Below, in pieces: positions 1 to 7,890 of a stretch of DNA of 64,000 bases. Within the stretch, counting starts at the first letter, position 1; every line of letters starts with the position of its first letter. The notes below the pieces were generated by a model. That model made no database searches, was not told the origin of the DNA, and saw only the letters and a list, made by a program, of their open reading frames with translations. Position numbers and translations under genes: made by a program. Origin of the DNA: Faecalicatena orotica (GTDB taxonomy: Bacteria > Bacillota > Clostridia > Lachnospirales > Lachnospiraceae); NCBI RefSeq assembly GCF_003149245.1, contig NZ_QGDL01000003.1, forward strand, positions 1-64,000, in the 5' to 3' direction.

Positions 1-47
1 GCAAGGGCCATCGTGAAACCAATCGGAAGTTCTTCATTATTTATCAT
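1..47 (-). CDS. 5' end of a small conserved protein (partial)
   Basis: On the minus strand an AGGAGA ribosome binding site (55-60) lies 7 nt before an ATG at 47-45. Fifteen codons are visible, reading MINNEELPIGFTMAL, before the window edge. The start resembles a family of short clostridial proteins that begin with an ELPxGFxMALA-like sequence and have no known function; that resemblance is from memory. The gene is divergent from the FliB-like gene. With so few residues the product cannot be assigned. Confidence 0.6.
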   Translation of the reverse strand, partial: MINNEELPIGFTMAL

Positions 48-175
48 TTTGAAATCTCCTTTCATTTTTATATTAGTATGTGTTGGATTTTTAACATCAT
101 ACTGTTTTTCCGGAAGATAAAATGATATAATGTCACTATATATTTTTTGAATTTATTATAGAAGGGAATGGAAGT
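48..175. promoter_or_regulatory. Divergent intergenic region with a -10-like TATAAT
   Basis: This 128-bp AT-rich gap separates two divergent genes. A TATAAT is seen at 126-131, with only a poor -35 match (TGTTTT, 103-108) at 17 bp spacing. It would fit transcription of the downstream FliB-like gene. No convincing minus-strand promoter was found. Confidence 0.3.
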
Positions 176-1324
176 ATGCAGTATACAGCACCGCATTATT
201 ACAGCAGATTTAAATGCATTGCGGGAGAATGTCCGGACACCTGCTGTGCGGGATGGCAGATTGTGATTGATGACCGGTCACTGAAAAAATATAAGAGGCA
301 GAAAGGTATCTTAAGAAACAGGCTGCACAACGAGATTGACTGGAAAGAAGGAACATTCCGGCAGTATGAGGGACGTTGTGCGTTTTTAAACGGGGATAAC
401 CTGTGCGACCTGTATCTGGAGGGCGGCAGCAAGATGTTCTGCCGGACATGCAGAATGTATCCCCGGCATATCGAAGAGTTTGAAGGGCTGAAGGAAGTCT
501 CTCTGTCGCTGTCCTGTCCGGCAGCGGCTGAACTGATTCTGGGAAGTGATGAACCGGTACGTTTTATTACAAAAGATGTGGAGAAAATGGCGGATGAGGA
601 ATATGAAGAATTCGATTATCTCCTTTTCACAAAGCTTGAGGACGCAAGGGATCTGATCCTTAGGATCCTTCAGGACCGGAATATCAGAATTAATGTACGG
701 TTTGCATTTGTACTTGCGTTAGCCCATGACCTGCAGCAGAGAATCGATAAAAATGCGTTATATGAGGTCGACAGTCTAATCGAAAGATACCAGAACGAAA
801 ATGCTGTACGGTGGTTTGAGGACAGGGTGGCCTTATACGAGCGTGACGGGAAAAGAGAAGAGAAGCGGATGAAATCGTTTAAGGCGGCATTCTCTGTTTT
901 AGACGGACTGGAAGTATTGAAGGGTGACTGGACTTCATATCTTGAGAATGCCAAGGATACAATTTTTACGGCAGGTCCTGCTGTTCAGCCGGAAATACCG
1001 GATGGATTTGATGTACAGTGGGAGCAGCTGATGGTGTACTTTGTGTATACATATTTCTGCGGTGCAGTCTATGACCGGCAGGCATACAGCAAGATGAAAT
1101 TTGCATTGATGGGGACACTTTTAATCAGGGAAATCAGCAGGGCCGTATGGATTCAAAACAAAAGAAGCAAGGCCGACCGGAATGCAGCAATGTGCGATCT
1201 CATGGAGGCCGCCAGACGTTATGCAAGAGAGATTGAACATTCTGATTCCAATAAAAACATGGTGGAAGAACGGCTGAAAAACGAATCCAATTTTGGAATG
1301 GACTCGTTTTTGCAGATGTTTTAA
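176..1324 (+). CDS. FliB-like protein (flagellin lysine-N-methylase family)
   Basis: The 382-residue protein has the cysteine layout of the FliB/YkgJ-like family: C14, C19, C23 and C24 near the N-terminus, C68 and C77, then the C89-R-T-C92 motif followed by RMYPRH. These cysteines probably bind an Fe-S cluster or zinc. FliB methylates flagellin lysines in Salmonella, but no flagellar gene is present here, so the substrate is unknown. The start follows a GAAGGGAATGGA stretch. An alcohol dehydrogenase follows after 18 nt, suggesting co-transcription. The family assignment is good; the function in this organism is inference. Confidence 0.8.
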   Translation: MQYTAPHYYSRFKCIAGECPDTCCAGWQIVIDDRSLKKYKRQKGILRNRLHNEIDWKEGTFRQYEGRCAFLNGDNLCDLYLEGGSKMFCRTCRMYPRHIEEFEGLKEVSLSLSCPAAAELILGSDEPVRFITKDVEKMADEEYEEFDYLLFTKLEDARDLILRILQDRNIRINVRFAFVLALAHDLQQRIDKNALYEVDSLIERYQNENAVRWFEDRVALYERDGKREEKRMKSFKAAFSVLDGLEVLKGDWTSYLENAKDTIFTAGPAVQPEIPDGFDVQWEQLMVYFVYTYFCGAVYDRQAYSKMKFALMGTLLIREISRAVWIQNKRSKADRNAAMCDLMEAARRYAREIEHSDSNKNMVEERLKNESNFGMDSFLQMF

Positions 1325-1342
1325 AGATAGGAGGAGAAGTGT

Positions 1343-2392
1343 ATGAAGAATATGAAGGCGGTTGTTTATAAAGGCGATGGCATCATCCGTCTTGAAGACC
1401 GTCCGATCCCGGATATCCAGAAAGATACGGATGCACTTGTCAAAGTCACCCTGACGACGATTTGTTCCAGCGATATACATATTAAGCATGGTGCTGTGCC
1501 CCGTGCAAGGAAAAATATCATTCTGGGGCATGAGTTTGTAGGTGAGGTTGTACGGGTCGGACATGATGTCAAAAAAATCCGCCCGGCTGACAGGGTGGCT
1601 GTAAACGTTGAGACTTTCTGCGGCAAATGCTATTTCTGTAAAAGAGGATATGTCAATAACTGTACTGACAAATACGGGGGCTGGGCGCTGGGGTGCAGGA
1701 TTGACGGCGGACAGGCCGAATATGTCAGGATTCCTTTTGCTGATAACTGCCTGACAAAAATACCGGATTCCGTGAGTGACGAGGCGGCGTTGTTTACAGG
1801 CGATCTGCTGTCTACCGGATATTGGGCGGCTAAGATGGCGGATATCAGGCTTTCAGATACGGTTGCCGTCATTGGTGCAGGTCCGGCCGGGATTGCTGTC
1901 ATGAAATGTGTCGGCCTGTATAATCCTTCCCGAATCATAGGAATTGATATTGATGACTCCAGGCTGGAACTTCTCCGAAAGAACAGGATTGCTGATGTTG
2001 TTCTGAATCCCCTGAGGGATGATGTGGAAAAAGTGGTTCGAGATATGACGGAGGGGCGCGGTGCAGATTCTGTGCTGGAGGTTGCCGGAAGTAAGGAAAG
2101 TTTTGAGACGGCCTGGAGGATTGCAAGGCCAAATGCAGTAGTCGGTGTTGTTGCGATGTATGAAGAAGATCAGGTTCTGCCTCTTCCGTCGATGTACGGG
2201 AAGAACCTTACATTCAAGACCGGAGGTGTAGATGCTTCTAATTGTGAGGAGATTCTGCGGCTGATTGAAAACGGCAAACTTGATACGGAATGTATGATTA
2301 CACACCGGACGACGCTGGACCATATCATGGAAGCCTACCAGATATTTGAAAATAAAGAGGACGGTATGATTAAATGTGCAGTCAGAGTATAA
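1343..2392 (+). CDS. Zinc-dependent alcohol dehydrogenase (MDR superfamily)
   Basis: This 349-residue medium-chain dehydrogenase shows the catalytic zinc ligands C41 (CSSDIH) and H63-E64 (GHE), and a structural zinc site C93, C96, C99, C107 (CGKCYFCK...C). The Rossmann motif GAGPAGIAV lies near residue 178. It should oxidise or reduce an alcohol/carbonyl pair with NAD(P)(H), in the cytoplasm. The CSSDIHIKHG region resembles secondary-alcohol or sorbitol-type dehydrogenases, but the substrate cannot be read from sequence. An AGGAGG-type ribosome binding site at 1330-1336 precedes the ATG. It is 18 nt downstream of the FliB-like gene. Confidence 0.88.
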   Translation: MKNMKAVVYKGDGIIRLEDRPIPDIQKDTDALVKVTLTTICSSDIHIKHGAVPRARKNIILGHEFVGEVVRVGHDVKKIRPADRVAVNVETFCGKCYFCKRGYVNNCTDKYGGWALGCRIDGGQAEYVRIPFADNCLTKIPDSVSDEAALFTGDLLSTGYWAAKMADIRLSDTVAVIGAGPAGIAVMKCVGLYNPSRIIGIDIDDSRLELLRKNRIADVVLNPLRDDVEKVVRDMTEGRGADSVLEVAGSKESFETAWRIARPNAVVGVVAMYEEDQVLPLPSMYGKNLTFKTGGVDASNCEEILRLIENGKLDTECMITHRTTLDHIMEAYQIFENKEDGMIKCAVRV

Positions 2393-2436
2393 CTGCTTTG
2401 GAACGGCCGTCATAGAAAAGAGATGACTCACAAAAG

Positions 2437-3240
2437 ATGACATTATATAAAAGAGTGATAAGCTTCTTTTTAGCGGTGCTGCTTACCATTTCTATGATTT
2501 TCTGGAGTTCGGGGTTCATTCTGAGCGATGAAAAAAGCATGGAAGTATACCAGGACATAAGAGAGTCACTGCCTGTAAAGGAAGACATAGATGTGCCGGA
2601 GCCCCCCCTTGAACGGAATTTGGATGAATCCATGATGATCATCGAAACGGGTGAGCTTCCGGATTCATGGCAGCTGGAGGTGCCGATTGTATATCAGGAA
2701 CCGGAGCTTCCGACAGGCTGCGAGTCCATCGCTCTGACCATGCTCCTTATGTATGAGGGGTTCGAGCTGGGGAAGACGGATATTGCAGACGAATATCTCA
2801 TTTACAGTGAAACCGGGGATTTCGCAGACGGATATGTGGGAAACCCCTATTCTTACGAGGGCGCGGGGTGCTTTCCACCATCTCTGGCCAGAACAGCAGA
2901 GAGATTCCTAGAAGAAAATGACTCTGAACTTCATGCAGAAAATATTTCGGGTAAGAGTCTGGGTGAATTGTGTTATTATGTGGCAAACGGCATCCCCGCT
3001 GCTGTCTGGTGCACAATGTATATGTCATATGATATATGGCTGTATGAAGATGGGTTCGAGCAGGACGGAATCTGCTACAACTGGTATGAGAATGAACACT
3101 GCACAGTACTGACCGGCTATGATCTGGAGAACAGGACGGTTACGATACACGATCCTTTGGAAGGCATTGTGGTGAGAGATATGGATGAATTCGAGTATAT
3201 CTATGACGCCATAGGACGGTTTGCCCTTGTAATTCTGTAA
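2437..3240 (+). CDS. Membrane-anchored C39-like cysteine peptidase
   Basis: A hydrophobic N-terminal segment (about residues 7-27) indicates a signal anchor. It is followed by a papain-like peptidase_C39_2 domain. The catalytic cysteine is probably C95 in LPTGCESIAL; the histidine lies in NEHCTVLTGYD near residue 220, and the aspartate in VTIHDPLEG near 240. The 267-residue length is usual for these extracytoplasmic proteins. Many such domains are not tied to bacteriocin export; no ABC transporter or leader peptide is adjacent. The ribosome binding site is weak. The gene ends in a hairpin that overlaps the next gene's translation signals. Confidence 0.8.
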   Translation: MTLYKRVISFFLAVLLTISMIFWSSGFILSDEKSMEVYQDIRESLPVKEDIDVPEPPLERNLDESMMIIETGELPDSWQLEVPIVYQEPELPTGCESIALTMLLMYEGFELGKTDIADEYLIYSETGDFADGYVGNPYSYEGAGCFPPSLARTAERFLEENDSELHAENISGKSLGELCYYVANGIPAAVWCTMYMSYDIWLYEDGFEQDGICYNWYENEHCTVLTGYDLENRTVTIHDPLEGIVVRDMDEFEYIYDAIGRFALVIL

Positions 3241-3259
3241 AACAGGTTCTAATATCCGG

Positions 3260-3307
3260 CTCCCTTTACTATATTGGTAATAGACGATATAGCAGAGGGA
3301 GTTTTTT
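3260..3307 (+). terminator. Hairpin and T-run that contains the SD of the next gene
   Basis: CTCCCT (3260-3265) pairs with AGGGAG (3296-3301), and CTATAT (3269-3274) pairs with ATATAG (3287-3292). The hairpin is followed directly by TTTTTT (3302-3307), as in an intrinsic terminator. The right arm AGGGAG is also the only good Shine-Dalgarno sequence for the ATG at 3309. A promoter-like TTTACT-N17-TATAGC (3265-3293) is superimposed. Confidence 0.65.
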
Positions 3308-3308
3308 C

Positions 3309-4565
3309 ATGAAATCAGTCCTGGCGTTAATTTTAAGTGCATTACTGTGCGTACAGAATGTATATGCAATGCCGGCAAAAGAGTATATTGCCTATGAAGA
3401 TACTCAAAAGCAGGATCAGACTGCGCAGGATGAAACGGATGCAGAGAATCCAGACGATACAGCAGAAGAAGGGGCAGATGCTTCCGGGCCTGAAGTCAGC
3501 GCACCGTCTGCCATTTTGATGGAAACATCAACCGGGGAAATCATTTATGAGAAAGACGCAGATACAGCACGCCCTCCGGCAAGTGTAACCAAGATCATGA
3601 CAATGCTGCTCATATTTGATGCGATAGCAGATGGAAAAATCAAACTGGAAGATCAGGTGACCACTTCCGAATTTGCCGCATCAATGGGTGGTTCCCAGGT
3701 TTTCTTAGAGCCGGGTGAGACCCAGAGCGTTGACACAATGCTTAAATGCATTTCTGTTGCAAGTGCCAACGACGCCTGTGTGGCAATGGCAGAATACATA
3801 TCCGGAAGTGAAGAAGAATTTGTCAAACAGATGAATGAACGTGCAAAAGGGCTTGGGATGGAGAATACTCACTTTGTGAACTGCAACGGGCTTGACACAG
3901 ACGGGCATGTGACAACGGCCAGAGACATTGCTCTCATGTCGCGTGAGCTTCTCACAAAATATCCCCAGATACACGACTACTGTATGATCTGGATGGAGAA
4001 TATCACGCACACGACAAAGAAGGGAACAACGGAATTCGGCCTTACAAATACGAATAAACTGGTGCGCCAGTACGAGTATGCCACAGGCCTGAAAACAGGG
4101 TCAACGGGACTTGCAAAGTTCTGTGTATCTGCTTCGGCTAAGAAAAATGATATTGAACTGGTTGCAGTTATCATGGCGGCTGAAGATTCCAAAGCCAGAT
4201 TCAGGGATGCAACCGCATTATTGAATTATGGATTTGGAAAATGTCAGTTATACAAAGATGAGAACCCCGGAAATTTGAAAGATATTGAGATAAAAGGCGG
4301 TGTACAGGAAAGTGTGCCGTGTGAGTATGGCAGCACATTCAGTTATCTGGATACGACCGGAGCCAATCTGGCCGGGATTACAAAGAAATTAAAGATGAAA
4401 AAAAGTCTGGATGCCCCTGTGAAAAAGGGCGACAAAGCAGGCAGCCTGATTTATGAATTAAATGGTAAGGAAATCGGGAAGGTCGATATTATTGTTACTA
4501 AAAATGTAAAGAAAGCCGGATTTACTGACTATTTGAAAAAAGTTCTGTCCAGATTCCGGACGTAA
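3309..4565 (+). CDS. D-alanyl-D-alanine carboxypeptidase (DacF/DacA type)
   Basis: A signal peptide (residues 1-20) and an acidic linker (30-60) precede a serine-type D,D-carboxypeptidase domain. The three active-site motifs are visible: S92-x-x-K95 (ASVTK), S152-A-N154 and K261-T-G263. The C-terminal part matches the PBP5-associated domain followed by a short basic tail. It trims the terminal D-Ala of peptidoglycan stem peptides outside the membrane. The 418-residue length is normal. The SD AGGGAG lies in a hairpin arm. A similar gene follows at 7891. Confidence 0.92.
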   Translation: MKSVLALILSALLCVQNVYAMPAKEYIAYEDTQKQDQTAQDETDAENPDDTAEEGADASGPEVSAPSAILMETSTGEIIYEKDADTARPPASVTKIMTMLLIFDAIADGKIKLEDQVTTSEFAASMGGSQVFLEPGETQSVDTMLKCISVASANDACVAMAEYISGSEEEFVKQMNERAKGLGMENTHFVNCNGLDTDGHVTTARDIALMSRELLTKYPQIHDYCMIWMENITHTTKKGTTEFGLTNTNKLVRQYEYATGLKTGSTGLAKFCVSASAKKNDIELVAVIMAAEDSKARFRDATALLNYGFGKCQLYKDENPGNLKDIEIKGGVQESVPCEYGSTFSYLDTTGANLAGITKKLKMKKSLDAPVKKGDKAGSLIYELNGKEIGKVDIIVTKNVKKAGFTDYLKKVLSRFRT

Positions 4566-4581
4566 GGCTTTCACGGACCGA

Positions 4582-4604
4582 TGCCGTGCAGCGGGGGCAC
4601 GGCA
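4582..4604 (+). terminator. GC-rich hairpin after the carboxypeptidase gene
   Basis: TGCCGTGC (4582-4589) pairs with GCACGGCA (4597-4604) in an 8-bp GC-rich stem, 17 bp after the stop codon. No T-run follows, so termination efficiency is doubtful; it may protect the 3' end. Confidence 0.4.
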
Positions 4605-4658
4605 CGGTGCAGATAGTAACAATAAATCTATTACCATCATTCCGGTGTAAAGAAAAAA

Positions 4659-4687
4659 TTGAATTTCATAGTAAAAAATGGTAGGAT
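4659..4687 (+). promoter_or_regulatory. Candidate sigma-A promoter of deoC
   Basis: TTGAAT (4659-4664) and TAGGAT (4682-4687) are separated by exactly 17 bp, 61 bp upstream of the deoC ATG. Confidence 0.5.
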
Positions 4688-4715
4688 AGTTAAGTGATAC
4701 AGGGAATACAATAAA

Positions 4716-4732
4716 TTGTATACAAGTATACC
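4716..4732 (+). promoter_or_regulatory. Palindromic operator candidate before deoC
   Basis: TTGTATACAA (4716-4725) is a perfect 10-bp palindrome, followed directly by GTATACC, so that TATAC-AA-GTATA forms a second overlapping inverted repeat. It lies about 30 bp downstream of the -10 and just upstream of the SD. GntR-type repressors often bind TTGTATACAA-like sites; which regulator acts here is unknown. Confidence 0.45.
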
Positions 4733-4747
4733 AAGAGGAGAGAGAAC

Positions 4748-5431
4748 ATGGATTACTCAAAAATGATTGATCATACAATATTAAAACCAGATGCTTCAAA
4801 GGCAGAAGTGGAAAGACTCTGCCGGGAGGCAATAGAATATGGATTTTGTTCAGTATGTGTAAATTCCAGTTTTGTGTATTATTGTGCACAGCTTTTAAAA
4901 GGCAGCGATGTGAAAGTGTGCACGGTTGTTGGATTCCCGCTCGGGGCCATGTCTACTGAGGGGAAAACGGCAGAGACACTTACGGCTGTCAATGACGGCG
5001 CACAGGAAATTGATATGGTAGTGCACATAGGTATGGTGAAGAGCAGGGAATGGGAGTATGTGAAACAGGATATCGAGTCTGTCGTGGAAGCAGCAGGAGG
5101 CAATGCGGCCGTAAAGGTGATTCTTGAGACCTGTCTTTTGACAGATGAGGAGAAAATCAGGGTGTGCCAGATTGCGAAAGAAGCAGGGGCTGCCTTTGTA
5201 AAAACTTCAACTGGTTTTTCGACCGGAGGTGCGACGGTACATGATGTGGCCCTGATGAGAAAGACTGTAGGCCCTGTCATGGGAGTGAAAGCATCCGGGG
5301 GAATCCGCACGCTGGAGACAGCGAAGAAACTGACTGCGGCGGGAGCGGACCGTCTGGGGACAAGTTCGGGGGTTAAGATTGTTAAATCTCAGAAAGCGGA
5401 AGAAGTGAAAGCTGAGAGGATGAAATCATGA
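4748..5431 (+). CDS. deoC: Deoxyribose-phosphate aldolase
   Basis: The 227-residue TIM-barrel aldolase splits 2-deoxyribose-5-phosphate into glyceraldehyde-3-phosphate and acetaldehyde in deoxynucleoside catabolism. The Schiff-base lysine is K152 in [12 protein letters not shown]181 in [10 protein letters not shown] and D89 in EIDMVV are the other conserved catalytic residues. The start has a GAGGAGAGAG ribosome binding site (4735-4744). No nucleoside phosphorylase or deoB neighbours it. The ATGA overlap with the next gene (4 bp) indicates translational coupling to the metallophosphoesterase. Confidence 0.95.
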   Translation: MDYSKMIDHTILKPDASKAEVERLCREAIEYGFCSVCVNSSFVYYCAQLLKGSDVKVCTVVGFPLGAMSTEGKTAETLTAVNDGAQEIDMVVHIGMVKSREWEYVKQDIESVVEAAGGNAAVKVILETCLLTDEEKIRVCQIAKEAGAAFVKTSTGFSTGGATVHDVALMRKTVGPVMGVKASGGIRTLETAKKLTAAGADRLGTSSGVKIVKSQKAEEVKAERMKS

Positions 5432-6309
5432 TAAAGACACTTCTGATCTTGTGTGCCGTGTGCCTCCTGCTGTTCCTGATCTTGATAGCGGAAGGGAGAC
5501 GAGAACTTAAGTTCTTTAAAGTGACCAGATACAAGTTAAACGTACCCAAATTTAGAGCATTAGATTCGGCTAAAAAGGTGATCCTGCTGGCAGATCTGCA
5601 TAATAAAGTGTATGGTACAAAAAATGGGGAACTTCTGGACGCAGTCCGCAGGGAAAAGCCTGATATGATCCTTGTCCCGGGAGATATGCTTGTAGGTAAG
5701 GACAAGGTATATTATAAGGAAGCAATGGAGTTTATGGCGCAGCTTCCGTCAATAGCGCCTGTTTACTACAGCCTCGGGAATCATGAACAGCGCATGAAAG
5801 AGGATCCGCAGAAATACGGAGACAGTATTTTCCGGGAATATAGGGATAAATTGAAAGAATCAGGGGTTATTTTTCTGGAAAATGAGATGGCAGAGTGTAT
5901 GATGGACAGGCTTCCTGTGAGGGTTTTGGGGATTGAGCTTCCCATGAGTACATATGAGAAGTTTAAGAGGCATGATGTTTCAGCCAGGGATATAGAGGAC
6001 TGCATTGGAAGAAGTGAATCAGATAAATACCAGATACTGCTTGCACATAATCCGGCATTTTTTCCTGCATATAAAAATTGGGGGGCAGACCTGACGGTTT
6101 CCGGCCACCTTCATGGCGGGATCATCCGTATCCCCGGCCTTGGCGGGATTATCACGCCTCAATTTGTACTCTTCCCTAAGTACTCAGGGGAGCTGACCGT
6201 GGAAGGGGAACAGGCCATAGCAGTGAGCCGCGGGCTTGGAACACATACAGTCAATCTCAGGTTCTGCAATTATGCCGAGGTTGTAGTAATCGAACTGATT
6301 CCATCCTGA
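5428..6309 (+). CDS. Membrane-anchored metallophosphoesterase (YkuE/YaeI-like)
   Basis: An N-terminal transmembrane helix (residues 3-21) is followed by a calcineurin-like phosphoesterase domain. Metal ligands are D56-x-H58 (ADLH), D86 (PGD), N118-H119 (GNHE), H in LLAHNP and the GHLHGG motif near residue 233. The family includes UDP-2,3-diacylglucosamine pyrophosphatase-like and lipid- or nucleotide-phosphate hydrolases; the substrate is unknown. It overlaps deoC by 4 bp. A 12-bp hairpin lies just downstream. Confidence 0.87.
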   Translation: MIKTLLILCAVCLLLFLILIAEGRRELKFFKVTRYKLNVPKFRALDSAKKVILLADLHNKVYGTKNGELLDAVRREKPDMILVPGDMLVGKDKVYYKEAMEFMAQLPSIAPVYYSLGNHEQRMKEDPQKYGDSIFREYRDKLKESGVIFLENEMAECMMDRLPVRVLGIELPMSTYEKFKRHDVSARDIEDCIGRSESDKYQILLAHNPAFFPAYKNWGADLTVSGHLHGGIIRIPGLGGIITPQFVLFPKYSGELTVEGEQAIAVSRGLGTHTVNLRFCNYAEVVVIELIPS

Positions 6310-6328
6310 CCACCTGTTACTGTTCAAT

Positions 6329-6358
6329 CCCATCCTGTCATTACGCTGACAGGATGGG
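6329..6358 (+). terminator. Perfect 12-bp hairpin without T-run
   Basis: CCCATCCTGTCA (6329-6340) pairs perfectly with TGACAGGATGGG (6347-6358) around a 6-nt loop, 20 bp after the phosphoesterase stop. No T-run follows. It may still terminate or protect the transcript, and it separates the deoC unit from the scpA promoter. Confidence 0.5.
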
Positions 6359-6389
6359 AGCCGTAACACGGATTCCCTCTAAGTATGAC

Positions 6390-6418
6390 TTGTACAATCG
6401 CGGGAATTCCCGTATAAT
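6390..6418 (+). promoter_or_regulatory. Sigma-A promoter of scpAB with palindromic spacer
   Basis: TTGTAC (6390-6395) and a consensus TATAAT (6413-6418) are separated by 17 bp. The spacer contains CGGGAATTCCCG (6401-6412), a perfect 12-bp palindrome touching the -10. The next ATG with an SD is at 6456, which fits transcription start near 6425. Confidence 0.75.
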
Positions 6419-6455
6419 AGAATACAGTGCGAAAAAATGCCCGGAGAGTGAAAGA

Positions 6456-7199
6456 ATGGGAATACCAGTAAAGTTAGAAGTGTTCGAAGGCCCACTGGAC
6501 CTTTTATTACATTTGATAGATAAGAATAAGATTGATATTTATGATATCCCGATCGTCGGGATAACGAACCAGTATATGGATTATATCCGTGATATGCAGC
6601 ATGAAGACCTGAATATCATGAGTGAATTCCTTGTAATGGCAGCTACGCTGCTGGATATCAAATGTAAAATGCTCCTTCCCAAAGAGGTGAATGAGGAGGG
6701 AGAGGAAGAAGACCCCCGTAAGGAACTGGTGGAACAGCTTCTTCAATATAAACTATATAAATATATGGCGTATGAACTCAAAGACCGCCAGATCGATGCA
6801 GACCAGGTTCTCTACAAAAGCCCGACGATTCCGGAGGAAGTGAAGGGATATGTGGAACCGGTAGATATAGACCTGCTTTTGGACGGTCTGACCCTGACAA
6901 GGCTGAACCGTATATTCAAAGAGGTCATGAGGCGGCAGGATGATAAGATAGATCCCGTAAGAAGTAAGTTCGGGAAGATTGAGAAAGAAGAGGTTCCGCT
7001 GCCTGTCAAACTGAATTATGTAGAGGACTATGCAAAGTCACATAAGAGGTTCAGCTTCCGGCAGCTTCTGGAGCAGCAGGTAAGCAGGATGCATGTCGTA
7101 GTGACATTTCTGGCAGTACTGGAATTGATGAAGATGGGGACCATTCGGGTAGAACAGGAGGATACATGCGGGGATATCATGATTGACTCGCTGATTTGA
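6456..7199 (+). CDS. scpA: Segregation and condensation protein A
   Basis: ScpA is the kleisin subunit that bridges SMC heads and ScpB in the condensin-like chromosome segregation complex. The 247-residue protein opens with the family signature KLEVFEGPLDLLLHLIDK, has an acidic linker (EEGEEEDPRKE) and ends in a winged-helix region. I chose ATG 6456 because GGAGAG (6443-6448) lies 7 nt upstream and the protein then begins MGIPVKLEVF. An in-frame ATG at 6354 would start upstream of the -35 box. scpB follows immediately. Confidence 0.95.
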   Translation: MGIPVKLEVFEGPLDLLLHLIDKNKIDIYDIPIVGITNQYMDYIRDMQHEDLNIMSEFLVMAATLLDIKCKMLLPKEVNEEGEEEDPRKELVEQLLQYKLYKYMAYELKDRQIDADQVLYKSPTIPEEVKGYVEPVDIDLLLDGLTLTRLNRIFKEVMRRQDDKIDPVRSKFGKIEKEEVPLPVKLNYVEDYAKSHKRFSFRQLLEQQVSRMHVVVTFLAVLELMKMGTIRVEQEDTCGDIMIDSLI

Positions 7200-7216
7200 A
7201 AGGGATGGAAGAGGAT

Positions 7217-7786
7217 ATGGAAATTGAAAAACTGCAGGGTATCATCGAAGCAATCCTTTTTACAATGGGGGATTCTGTAGAGCTGGGTAAGATTGCTGCA
7301 GCGATTGAACATGATGAGGACACAACGAAAAAGATTATACATAATATGATGGACAGATACGAACAGGAGAATAGAGGAATCCGTATTATTGAACTTGGGG
7401 ATTCTTTTCAGATGTGTACAAAAAAAGAAGTGTATGAATATCTGATCCGGATAGCAAAGCAGCCGAAAAAATATGTCCTGACGGACGTGCTGCTGGAAAC
7501 GCTGTCTATCATTGCCTATAAGCAGCCGGTTACGAAGCTTGAGATTGAGAAGATCCGTGGGGTGAAATCGGACCATGCCGTTAACAAGCTCGTGGAGTAT
7601 GGACTCGTGGAGGAAGTCGGCAGGATGGATGCACCGGGCAGGCCGCTTTTATTTGGTACTACGGAGGAATTCCTGCGCAGATTCAGCGTACAGTCTCTGG
7701 ATGAACTTCCGGTCATTAATCCGGAACAGGTGGAACACTTTAAAGAAGAGGCAGAAGATGAGGCACAGCTGAAGCTGGATATATAA
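7217..7786 (+). CDS. scpB: Segregation and condensation protein B
   Basis: ScpB dimerises and stabilises the ScpA-SMC complex. The 189-residue protein carries two winged-helix domains, with the conserved segments IIEAILFTMG near the N-terminus and LSIIAYKQPVTKLEIEKIRGV and GRPLLFGTTEEFL further on. ATG 7217 is chosen (GGAAG at 7207-7211 as SD); ATG 7205 is also in frame but has no spaced SD. The gap to scpA is under 20 bp, so the two are one operon. Confidence 0.94.
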   Translation: MEIEKLQGIIEAILFTMGDSVELGKIAAAIEHDEDTTKKIIHNMMDRYEQENRGIRIIELGDSFQMCTKKEVYEYLIRIAKQPKKYVLTDVLLETLSIIAYKQPVTKLEIEKIRGVKSDHAVNKLVEYGLVEEVGRMDAPGRPLLFGTTEEFLRRFSVQSLDELPVINPEQVEHFKEEAEDEAQLKLDI

Positions 7787-7890
7787 GGTGAATTTACCGG
7801 AAAGTACTGCTGTTCGGGAAAAATGAGGTTCTAATACGGTAAAGTTACACATAAATACTAATAATATAGTATGGTGTGGAGTGCTTTATC

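Noticed and set aside
6329-6358. Classical intrinsic terminator
   Set aside because: The 12-bp stem is perfect, but no T-run follows, so only a hairpin is claimed.
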